Positions 1-5,039 of a stretch of 5,039 bases of DNA are shown one piece after another. The position numbers and the translations under genes were made by a program. The stretch comes from an uncultured Armatimonadota bacterium (GTDB lineage: Bacteria > Armatimonadota > Armatimonadia > Armatimonadales > Armatimonadaceae). The notes beneath the pieces were generated by a model that made no database searches, was not told the origin of the DNA, and was given only the letters and a program-made list of their open reading frames with translations. The stretch covers positions 1 to 5,039 of the forward strand of contig CAIWTR010000044.1 of assembly GCA_903915615.1 (NCBI GenBank), in the 5' to 3' direction. Every line of letters starts with the position of its first letter. Positions within the stretch are counted from its first letter, which is position 1.

Positions 1-43
1 CATCCCGTAACGTCGTGTCAAAGATATGCACATGCCCGCTCAT
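1..43 (-). CDS. 2-isopropylmalate synthase / DRE-TIM family gene, 5' end only
   Basis: Only the first 14 codons and one further base are in the window; they read MSGHVHIFDTTLRD. IFDTTLRD followed by G is the hallmark N-terminal strand and metal/substrate-binding motif of the DRE-TIM metallolyase family (LeuA 2-isopropylmalate synthase, CimA citramalate synthase, homocitrate synthase), which condense acetyl-CoA with a 2-oxoacid. LeuA proteins commonly begin in just this way, so a leucine-pathway enzyme is the first choice. The visible part cannot separate LeuA from CimA or homocitrate synthase, so no symbol is given. The ATG lies two bases after the serC TAG stop and has a near-ideal Shine-Dalgarno six bases upstream inside the serC coding end. 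No terminator separates the two genes, so they are very likely co-transcribed and translationally coupled. The family call is fairly firm; the exact enzyme is inference. Confidence 0.8.
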   Translation of the reverse strand, partial: MSGHVHIFDTTLRD

Positions 44-45
44 GA

Positions 46-1125
46 CTAACCCTTCCTGACCGCGAAGTCGGAGATTAGATCCGCCAACGCCTTGCATCCC
101 GCTTCGGGGAATGCATTGTAAATACTAGCACGACAACCGCCTACATTGCGGTGGCCGGGGAGGCCATCCATGCCATTTGCCTTCGCTTCGGCAAGAAACT
201 CGGCTTCGAGCTCTTTGGATGCCAGTCGGAAGGTGATGTTCATCCACGAACGGTCGGCAGTGTCGGGAACGGCTGCGGAGAAGATGGGCGCGGCGTTATC
301 GATGGCATTGTAGATAAGCGCAGCCTTTCGTTCATTGCGTGTGGCAACGGCGGCCATGCCACCTTCGGCTGCAATCCATTCGAGAACGAGTCCAACGACA
401 TAGATCGGGAAGACAGGTGGGGTGTTGTAGACAGAGTGTTTGTCTGCCTGGACTTTGTAGGAGAACATCGGGGCCAGCGTATTGCACTGCGCGAGGAGAC
501 TTTTCCGGATGACCACAAGCGTGACGCCGGCGGGCCCAGCGTTCTTTTGTGCCCCCGCGTACATCAGGTCAAAGTTTGCATGCTCGCGAACACGTCCGAA
601 GATGTCGGATGACAGGTCACCGACAAGTGGAATGGACATGGATGGCACATTGGACATTTGTGTGCCTTCGATGGTGTTGTTGGTCGTGAGATGGACATAG
701 GCAGCGCGGGATGGAACATCGCCGATGACCGGAAGGCGGCTGTGGTTGTCTGCCTTGGATGACCCGATGACATCGACATCGCCGTGGAAGCGTGCCGTTT
801 CAATCGCCTTTGCCCCCCATTCACCGCCATCCACATAGGCTCCGGAGTGCCCGGGCGTCAGGATATTCATCGGGACCAGGGAAAACTGCGTGGATGCCCC
901 GCCGCCCATAAAGAGACAGTCGTACTCGCTTGTTGAGAGGCCAAGCGTTTCAACAACACCAGCGCGCACCTGCTCATGGATTGCATCGTAGCGCTTGTCA
1001 CGATGGCTCATTTCAAGTAGGGACATCCCGCTGCCTGCGAATTCGCGAACCGCATCGGATGCCTGTGCGAGGACAGGTTCCGGGAGGATGGCTGGTCCGG
1101 CGGAGAAGTTAAAAATACGTCCCAT
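46..1125 (-). CDS. serC: Phosphoserine aminotransferase
   Basis: SerC is a cytoplasmic PLP-dependent class V aminotransferase. It converts 3-phosphohydroxypyruvate and glutamate to O-phosphoserine and 2-oxoglutarate in serine biosynthesis, and often also serves pyridoxal phosphate synthesis. The 359 residues match the usual length of about 360. Visible motifs in order are FNFSAGPA near the N-terminus, GGGASTQF (residues 74-81, cofactor phosphate region), NNTIEGTQ (149-156), the PLP lysine K194 in AGAQKNAGPAG, HSVYNTPPVFPIYV (230-243), and GHRNVGGCRASIYNA (324-338), the family's substrate-binding C-terminal signature. GAGGG nine bases before the ATG supports the start. Upstream lies a terminator-like hairpin only 19 bp from the start codon; downstream is a tightly linked DRE-TIM gene. 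The reading frame is intact and no key residue is missing. A serA or serB neighbour is not visible. Confidence 0.97.
   Translation of the reverse strand: MGRIFNFSAGPAILPEPVLAQASDAVREFAGSGMSLLEMSHRDKRYDAIHEQVRAGVVETLGLSTSEYDCLFMGGGASTQFSLVPMNILTPGHSGAYVDGGEWGAKAIETARFHGDVDVIGSSKADNHSRLPVIGDVPSRAAYVHLTTNNTIEGTQMSNVPSMSIPLVGDLSSDIFGRVREHANFDLMYAGAQKNAGPAGVTLVVIRKSLLAQCNTLAPMFSYKVQADKHSVYNTPPVFPIYVVGLVLEWIAAEGGMAAVATRNERKAALIYNAIDNAAPIFSAAVPDTADRSWMNITFRLASKELEAEFLAEAKANGMDGLPGHRNVGGCRASIYNAFPEAGCKALADLISDFAVRKG
50..57 (-). promoter_or_regulatory. Ribosome binding site of the gene downstream of serC
   Basis: AGGAAGGG on the minus strand ends six bases before the ATG at 43-41. It lies within the last codons of serC. 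This strong site decides the start of the edge-truncated DRE-TIM gene and supports coupling of its translation to termination on serC. Confidence 0.8.
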
Positions 1126-1134
1126 TGTGCGATG

Positions 1135-1139
1135 CCCTC
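1135..1139 (-). promoter_or_regulatory. Ribosome binding site of serC
   Basis: GAGGG on the minus strand lies nine bases upstream of the serC ATG at 1125-1123. It begins only five bases after the U-run of the preceding hairpin, so terminator and translation signal are nearly contiguous. There is no room between them for a separate promoter. Confidence 0.65.
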
Positions 1140-1144
1140 AAATG

Positions 1145-1174
1145 AAAAAAGCGTCGCACCTTGTGGTGCAACGC
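1145..1174 (-). terminator. Intrinsic terminator hairpin between the response regulator and serC; possible serC attenuator
   Basis: On the minus strand GCGTTGCACC and GGTGCGACGC form a ten-pair stem (one G-U pair) with the loop ACAA, followed directly by six U (1150-1145). This is a textbook Rho-independent terminator. It lies 55 bp after the response-regulator stop and can end that transcript. The U-run stops only 19 bases before the serC ATG, so RNA encoding serC must cross it. It may therefore act as a leaky terminator or attenuator for serC and the gene behind it. That it is a terminator is well supported; regulated attenuation is inference. Confidence 0.85.
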
Positions 1175-1204
1175 ATCATTGCGTCAGCGTAATGCTGCTA
1201 AAAA

Positions 1205-1210
1205 AGTATA
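1205..1210 (-). promoter_or_regulatory. Candidate -10 element for serC
   Basis: TATACT on the minus strand matches five of six bases of the sigma-70 -10 consensus and lies just after the response-regulator stop. Transcription would start near 1198 and give a leader of roughly 70 bases that includes the whole hairpin. No good -35 hexamer is seen at 16-18 bases upstream, so the call is weak. Read-through from the response-regulator gene is the alternative source of serC mRNA. Confidence 0.3.
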
Positions 1211-1229
1211 CCGCTTTCGCTCGCAACGC

Positions 1230-1640
1230 CTATGGCTGTGTATCCGGTTTGGCGGGTCCAACAAAGCGTCTTACGAAGGCAACCAGCTCGGATGGCTTGA
1301 ATGGTTTTTCGATATAGATGTCTGTGCCGCTGGAAAATCCCTTGGAGATGTCTTCATCGGCGGTGCGCGCGGTGACCATGATAACCGGGAGGTCACATAG
1401 CTTTTCATCACGGCGGAGCTGATCGACGAGGTCGTAGCCATCAAGGCCCGGCATCATGACATCTGTGACCAGCAAGTCTGGCCGGTCTAACATCAGCTGG
1501 CGAAGTGCATCATCACCGGCTGTAGCCGTCGTGACCGCGTAGCCTTCATGTTCCAATGCAAATGCGATTTGGCGAAGGACATGTGGGTCATCTTCGACCA
1601 CCATGATTTTCGGGACAGATTGCACAGCGTTGGTATCCAT
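1230..1640 (-). CDS. Single-domain response regulator (CheY-like receiver)
   Basis: This 136-residue protein is one receiver (REC) domain with a short tail and no output domain. It is phosphorylated by a histidine kinase and acts through protein contacts. The acidic cluster E16-D17-D18 (VVEDD), phospho-acceptor D60 (LLVTDVMMPG), T90 (VTAR), aromatic switch Y109 and K112 in the KPF motif are all present, so it should be active. Where most relatives read GADDYLTKPF it has GTDIYIEKPF. The start chosen is the ATG at 1640-1638. An ATG four codons upstream (1652) is also in frame, but AAGGGG directly abuts that codon and cannot serve it, whereas it lies about 12 bases before the inner ATG. No kinase is adjacent, so the partner and process are unknown. 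The receiver assignment is firm; any specific role (CheY, Spo0F or DivK type) cannot be read from the sequence. Confidence 0.93.
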   Translation of the reverse strand: MDTNAVQSVPKIMVVEDDPHVLRQIAFALEHEGYAVTTATAGDDALRQLMLDRPDLLVTDVMMPGLDGYDLVDQLRRDEKLCDLPVIMVTARTADEDISKGFSSGTDIYIEKPFKPSELVAFVRRFVGPAKPDTQP

Positions 1641-1673
1641 AGTTAGTAGCATCCCCTTCGCAAAGGACCTTGT

Positions 1674-1718
1674 ATTTTACAGGGTGGATATCGTATTTGG
1701 ATGCCCGCGAGGTTTGAA
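1674..1718 (-). promoter_or_regulatory. Candidate promoter of the response-regulator gene
   Basis: On the minus strand TTCAAA (1718-1713) and TACGAT (1695-1690) are separated by exactly 17 bases; each matches four of six consensus positions. A second -10-like hexamer, TAAAAT (1679-1674), matches five of six but lacks a clear -35. The surrounding sequence is AT-rich compared with the genes. A promoter here is expected because a terminator isolates this gene from the one upstream, but the exact hexamers are uncertain. Confidence 0.35.
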
Positions 1719-1838
1719 GTTAATAATTACACCGTAGGATTACGCAACATATGTAGTGCGGCCTTTAGAAGACACCATGTATGTAAGGGTCTGAAGGATC
1801 ATCGCTAGGCGGAAACTGCTGCTAAGTTCCTAATCTGA

Positions 1839-1864
1839 AAAGTTCGAGCCTACGGGTTGATCTC
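1839..1864. repeat. Direct repeat, distal copy of the yiaAB-like gene's 3' end
   Basis: This 26-bp block matches 1967-1992 at 23 positions with an offset of 128 bp; the core TACGGGTTGATCTC is identical over 14 bases. Read on the minus strand it encodes REINP and a TAG stop, mirroring YEINP and TAA at the end of the real gene. Here it lies beyond that gene's terminator. It may be a remnant of a local duplication or a recombination scar. Confidence 0.7.
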
Positions 1865-1918
1865 TCTTGCATTCAACCTGATGGCTTGCCACGAAGCGCT
1901 CATCTAGAAGACAAATGC

Positions 1919-1947
1919 AAAAAGCCCCCGGTCTCCCGAGGGGCTTT
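1919..1947 (-). terminator. Rho-independent terminator of the yiaAB-like gene
   Basis: On the minus strand AAAGCCCC pairs with GGGGCTTT, extended (after a bulged U) by CGG and CCG closing a GAGA loop of the GNRA type; the stem runs into five U. It starts 30 bp after the gene's stop codon. The plus strand has only a poorer U-run (TTTACTCT), so the main orientation is minus, although some bidirectional action is possible. Confidence 0.9.
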
Positions 1948-1966
1948 ACTCTAAACACATCAACTC

Positions 1967-1992
1967 AAACTTCGAGATTACGGGTTGATCTC
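1967..1992. repeat. Direct repeat, copy overlapping the 3' end of the yiaAB-like gene
   Basis: This is the partner of the block at 1839-1864 and covers the last codons (EINP), the TAA stop and 11 bases beyond it. GTTGAT within it (1984-1989) can also pair with ATCAAC at 1959-1964, so the stop codon sits in a possible weak hairpin just before the terminator. Confidence 0.7.
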
Positions 1993-2253
1993 ATATTCCT
2001 TCAAGATATGCGCCGTCTTTGCTTCACTAATCCTGTGATGAATCTTCCTTGACTCATGCTGATCGCGCAGCGCCTTTGACAGAGTGAATGCAGACTGCAC
2101 CGTTCCGAAGAAGCCCATGGTCAGGAATCCCTTGACCCACAGCTCCGCTGGCAGCCACCATATCCCGATAATCATCGCGATACAGCTAACGGCAAACGAT
2201 GCATGAACGAAGAACATCCACGCTGGGCTGTCCTGATTGATTGTTGGTTCCAT
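1978..2253 (-). CDS. YiaA/YiaB two-helix domain inner-membrane protein
   Basis: This 91-residue protein has a short polar N-terminus (EPTINQDSP), two hydrophobic helices (about residues 11-34 and 40-60) joined by the short link PAELWVK, and a charged tail from about residue 63 (RDQHESRKIHHRISEAK) that looks helical and cytoplasmic. The pattern SPAW, then IGIWWLPAELWVKGF, then FTLSKALRDQHES and a final EYE agrees with my recollection of small stand-alone proteins of the YiaA/YiaB two-helix family. These are inner-membrane proteins of unknown function. No signal peptide is expected beyond the first helix. It is flanked on both sides by terminators, so it is probably transcribed alone. No Shine-Dalgarno is seen near the ATG; CTTACACC precedes it directly. 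The membrane topology is plain from the sequence; the family name is recalled and was not searched. Confidence 0.85.
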   Translation of the reverse strand: MEPTINQDSPAWMFFVHASFAVSCIAMIIGIWWLPAELWVKGFLTMGFFGTVQSAFTLSKALRDQHESRKIHHRISEAKTAHILKEYEINP

Positions 2254-2274
2254 GGTGTAAGCCTAGCGCCGGTA

Positions 2275-2290
2275 CAGCCACCCTTGGCTG
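2275..2290. repeat. Short perfect dyad upstream of the yiaAB-like gene
   Basis: CAGCCA and TGGCTG form a perfect six-base inverted repeat with a four-base centre, 22 bp upstream of the ATG at 2253. It lies between the valS terminator and the gene, where a promoter or operator is expected. It could be an operator half-site pair or a small RNA hairpin. Nothing identifies a regulator. Confidence 0.35.
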
Positions 2291-2302
2291 AGGCAAAAGG
2301 CA

Positions 2303-2340
2303 CAAAGAAAAGTCCCGGCAGAACCATCTTAACCGGGACT
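2303..2340 (-). terminator. Rho-independent terminator of valS
   Basis: On the minus strand AGTCCCGG and CCGGGACT make a perfect eight-pair stem with a 14-base loop, followed by TTTCTTTG. The stem begins 28 bp after the valS stop. The opposite strand has no U-run after the stem, so it serves valS. The upstream arm's AGTCCC also occurs 14 bases earlier in the transcript, which could offer an alternative pairing. Confidence 0.88.
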
Positions 2341-2368
2341 CATGAAGGGACTTTAGACCCCCTTGGGC

Positions 2369-5039
2369 TTAGTCGAGCTGCTCAATACGCTCCGCAACTT
2401 TACCCCTACGCTCAAGCAATTCCGCCTGCTGTCCACGTGCCTTGGTAACGACTGCCTCCGGCGCCTTCTCCGCAAACGTTGGGTCACTCAAGCGCCCGGC
2501 AAGTCCCGCGAGATCCTTGTCAATCTTCGCAAGCTCTCCCGACAGACGCTTACGCTCGGCCTCGATGACCTCTGGTGTCGCGCTTGGCCGTGGCAAACGC
2601 ACCTCGCCAACCGATGTCACAGCAAGGAAACCATCCTCAGGACCAACCTCGAAATGCACCGCATCACACTTCGTGAGGTAGCGGACAAGTGACTCGCTTG
2701 CTGCAACCGATGCCTTGATTTCATCCGTGGCTGCATTCAGGAAGATGTCTCCACCCTTCTTCAGCTGGTTCTCGGCCTGAATATTTCGCGTTGCACGAAT
2801 CACTTCGCGCACCGTATCCCAGCGTCCAACCGCTGCTTCATCACGTGGCGTGGTACCTGCCGCAGGATATGCAGCATGCATCAAGTGCTCAACACCCGAA
2901 CGCTCACGTGCAAATGGCAGCTGCTGCCAAATCGCCTCGGTGAGGAATGGCAACACCGGATGCATCAGCTTCAGAGACCGATCCAGCACATGCCAGAGCA
3001 CCGCCTTGGCTGTCGCTTCAGAACCATCCGTTGCAGAAAGCCGCGGCTTCGCCGCTTCGATATACCAGTCACAGAAGTCATCCCAGAAGAACTCCTGAAT
3101 CGCACGGCTCGCATCATCCATACGGTAGCCATCAAAGCCCGCCGCAACCGCCTCAGCCGTCTGATCCAAACGCGCAAGAATCCAGCGGTCGACTAGGTCA
3201 TCCGATGCAGGAAGTTCAACCGGAGGCTCATAGCCATCGAGGTTCATCAGGACAAACCGGCTCGCATTCCAAATCTTGTTACAGAAATTACGCGCCTGCT
3301 CAACCTGATCCTGCTTGTTGTCACGAATCGGCTTGACACGGATATCCTGACGCAAACCCGCCTCGCGCATCAACGCAAAACGGAGCGCATCCGCGCCATA
3401 CAGGTCAATCAAGTCGACCGGATCAACTCCATTGCCTTTGGACTTGCTCATCCGGCTACCATGCTCATCCAAAATCGTCGCATGGATGTAAACCGTGTCA
3501 AATGGCTTCTCACCGAGGAAGTACTCGCCCGTCATCACCATCCGGGCAACCCAGAGATACATAATCTCCTGCGCCGTAGACAAAAGGCTTGTCGGATACC
3601 ACTGCTTCAGCGAATCTGTGTTCTCCGGCCAGCCAAGCGTCGCAAATGGCCACAATGCTGAGCTAAACCATGTGTCCAAAACATCATCCGACTGCACAAC
3701 ATCGCTGCTGCCAAGCTTCTCGGCAGCGACATCGGATGTCCTTGCAAACACCCAGTTCGCTGCAACCGTTGGGTCGGAATCAGCCTTGCGCCATACCGGC
3801 AGGCGGTGTCCCCACCAGAGACCGCGGCTAATCGGCCAGTCACGGATATTCTCCAGCCAGCGCACATACGTCTCGCTGTAGCGCTCGGGGACGAAGTTAA
3901 TGCGCCCGGATGTCGCAGCATCGATAGCCTTATCCACCATCGGGGTGCCCGACATCTTACAGAACCACTGATGGCTTGGGCGTGGCTCAATCACGGCGCC
4001 AGAGCGGTCACAGTGAGGCACTTTGTGGCGATATGCTTCGACTTTCACGAGGAAGCCTGCGGCATCGAGGTCCGCGACAACACGCTTGCGCGCTTCAAAC
4101 CGATCGAGTCCTGCGTAAACACCCGCGGCTTCCGTCATCCGGGCATCTGGACCAATCACCTCAATACGCGGCAAGTTGTTTCGCAGACCGCACTCAAAGT
4201 CATTTGCATCGTGGAATGGCGTGACCTTGACCGCCCCCGTTCCAAACTCGAGCTTTACAAAGTCATCCGCAACGATTGGAATCTGTCGTCCGAGGAGAGG
4301 AACATCGATGAGCTTACCAACCACAGCTGTGTAGCGAGGATCTTCCGGATGTACTGCGACCGCGGTGTCGCCAAGCATCGTCTCCGGGCGCGTCGTCGCC
4401 ACGATGACTTCGCCGGTTCCATCCGCGAGTGGGTAACGCAAATGCCACAGGTGGCCATCGAGCTCTTTGTCCTCAACCTCGATGTCCGAAATGGCCGTCA
4501 TAAGTTTAGGTGACCAGTTAACCATCCGCTCACCGAGGTAGATATAACCCTCTTCATGCCACTTGCCAAACACATCCATGATGGCATCCACATAGGGCTG
4601 GTCCATCGTGAAGCGCAGCCGGCGCCAGTCGTAGGAACAGCCAAGACGCTGCATCTGACCAACAATCCGGTCGCCGTATTCCTGCTTCCATTCCCAGACG
4701 CGCTCGACGAACTTCTCACGCCCGAGGTCCTGGCGGGTCAGCCCTTCGGTCGCGATACGCTTCTCGACAACCGACTGCGTGGCGATGCCAGCGTGGTCAG
4801 TGCCCGGAAGGATGAGGACGTTATAGCCAAGCATCCGCTTCCAGCGCCCAAGCGTGTCCATAATCGTGTTGTTAAGCGCATGTCCGATATGCAGTGCGCC
4901 CGTGACGTTTGGTGGAGGAATCGTGATGCAGTACGGTGGCCGCCCGGAACCCAAATCTGGCTCCGCGTTAAAACACCCTGTCTCCAGCCATCGCTTGTAA
5001 ATGTCGGCTTCCGTCGCATGCGGCTCGTACCGCGTTGAA
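2369..5039 (-). CDS. valS: Valyl-tRNA synthetase, 5' end outside the window
   Basis: ValRS charges tRNA-Val with valine in the cytoplasm. 889 residues are visible. The frame stays open to the right edge: STRYEPHATEADIYKRWLE is the usual family N-terminus, so only a few to perhaps a dozen codons are missing and the in-frame TTG at 4954 is not the start. In order: PPPNVTGALHIGHA with the class I HIGH motif at 4891-4880, CP1 editing domain with ATTRPETMLGDTA (about visible residues 214-226), ISRGLWWGHRLPVW, DVLDTWFSSALWPF, the KMSKS loop as RMSKS (3454-3440), the anticodon-binding helical domain (WILARLDQ, FFWDDFCDWYIEAAKPRL), and a charged C-terminal coiled coil of about 70 residues typical of ValRS. 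Two oddities: the first lysine of KMSKS is arginine, and the zinc-ribbon cysteines many ValRS carry after the WWGHR motif are absent. A terminator follows. The identity is certain. Confidence 0.98.
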   Translation of the reverse strand, partial: STRYEPHATEADIYKRWLETGCFNAEPDLGSGRPPYCITIPPPNVTGALHIGHALNNTIMDTLGRWKRMLGYNVLILPGTDHAGIATQSVVEKRIATEGLTRQDLGREKFVERVWEWKQEYGDRIVGQMQRLGCSYDWRRLRFTMDQPYVDAIMDVFGKWHEEGYIYLGERMVNWSPKLMTAISDIEVEDKELDGHLWHLRYPLADGTGEVIVATTRPETMLGDTAVAVHPEDPRYTAVVGKLIDVPLLGRQIPIVADDFVKLEFGTGAVKVTPFHDANDFECGLRNNLPRIEVIGPDARMTEAAGVYAGLDRFEARKRVVADLDAAGFLVKVEAYRHKVPHCDRSGAVIEPRPSHQWFCKMSGTPMVDKAIDAATSGRINFVPERYSETYVRWLENIRDWPISRGLWWGHRLPVWRKADSDPTVAANWVFARTSDVAAEKLGSSDVVQSDDVLDTWFSSALWPFATLGWPENTDSLKQWYPTSLLSTAQEIMYLWVARMVMTGEYFLGEKPFDTVYIHATILDEHGSRMSKSKGNGVDPVDLIDLYGADALRFALMREAGLRQDIRVKPIRDNKQDQVEQARNFCNKIWNASRFVLMNLDGYEPPVELPASDDLVDRWILARLDQTAEAVAAGFDGYRMDDASRAIQEFFWDDFCDWYIEAAKPRLSATDGSEATAKAVLWHVLDRSLKLMHPVLPFLTEAIWQQLPFARERSGVEHLMHAAYPAAGTTPRDEAAVGRWDTVREVIRATRNIQAENQLKKGGDIFLNAATDEIKASVAASESLVRYLTKCDAVHFEVGPEDGFLAVTSVGEVRLPRPSATPEVIEAERKRLSGELAKIDKDLAGLAGRLSDPTFAEKAPEAVVTKARGQQAELLERRGKVAERIEQLD

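Larger units (their letters stand above)
1653..1977. other. Gene-free spacer of about 325 bp
   Basis: I see no convincing coding region on either strand. From right to left it holds the terminator of the YiaAB-like gene (1921-1947), a second imperfect copy of that gene's 3' end (1839-1864), a small inverted repeat (GGTTGA 1855-1860 with TCAACC 1873-1878), and an AT-richer part (about 1670-1760) that probably contains the response-regulator promoter. The part from about 1761 to 1838 shows nothing I can name. No tRNA fold was found. A small RNA on the plus strand ending at the hairpin at 1921-1947 cannot be excluded. Confidence 0.6.

Noticed and set aside
151..612. A 153-codon open frame on the plus strand.
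   Set aside because: It is antisense to serC, a certain gene, and shows no domain-like features.
1653..1672. A hairpin CCTT-TGCG-AAGG that could hide the response-regulator ribosome binding site.
   Set aside because: Four pairs only; too weak to claim regulation.
1839..1864. A tRNA T-arm, because of GTTCGAGCC.
   Set aside because: The flanking bases do not pair as a T-stem and no acceptor, D or anticodon arm is found around it; the match is explained by the direct repeat.
2343..2364. A second small hairpin (AAGGG with CCCTT) between the valS stop and its terminator.
   Set aside because: Only five pairs with a long loop and no U-run; probably incidental.
3806..4513. A 235-codon open frame on the plus strand.
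   Set aside because: It lies entirely antisense to valS, whose catalytic and editing motifs are intact; its translation shows no recognisable domain. It is a composition shadow.
2369..4954. valS starting at the TTG codon at 4954.
   Set aside because: The frame continues upstream to the window edge with a clear ValRS N-terminal sequence (TRYEPHATEADIYKRW), so the true start lies beyond 5039.
1..5039. CRISPR arrays, insertion sequences, phage or defence genes.
   Set aside because: No regularly spaced repeats, transposase-like frames or terminal inverted repeats are visible; the genes are ordinary chromosomal ones.

Overview
The window is a compact bacterial chromosomal segment in which every convincing gene lies on the minus strand. 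In the direction of transcription the order is: valS (valyl-tRNA synthetase, 5' end just outside the right edge), a small two-helix membrane protein of the YiaA/YiaB type, a stand-alone response-regulator receiver domain, serC (phosphoserine aminotransferase), and the first 14 codons of a DRE-TIM metallolyase-type gene (2-isopropylmalate synthase or a close relative). The gene set is bacterial and largely housekeeping. The short intergenic spacers and mid-range GC by eye do not identify a phylum, and I do not name one.

Layout, right to left. 5039-2369 is valS, which ends 28 bp before an intrinsic terminator hairpin (2311-2340). 2253-1978 is the YiaAB-type membrane protein, followed by its own terminator (1921-1947). 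1977-1653 is a gene-poor stretch holding that terminator, an imperfect direct repeat of the 3' end of the membrane-protein gene, and probably the promoter of the response regulator. About 1640-1230 is the single-domain response regulator. 1229-1126 is a 104-bp spacer containing a strong terminator-like hairpin with a run of six U, placed directly upstream of the serC ribosome binding site. 1125-46 is serC. Two bases after its stop codon, with a very good Shine-Dalgarno inside the serC 3' end, starts a gene reading MSGHVHIFDTTLRD up to the window edge.

Together the genes cover tRNA charging with valine, the second step of phosphorylated serine biosynthesis, and probably the entry to leucine (or a related) biosynthesis. 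serC and the downstream synthase look co-transcribed and translationally coupled. valS and the membrane protein appear to be separate transcription units, each closed by a terminator. The response regulator is probably another unit, but the hairpin after it also sits inside any possible serC transcript.

I do not see a new multi-gene system here. The observations most worth checking are the terminator-like hairpin that serC transcription must cross (possible attenuation), the duplicated 3' end of the yiaAB-like gene, and the tight serC/synthase junction.
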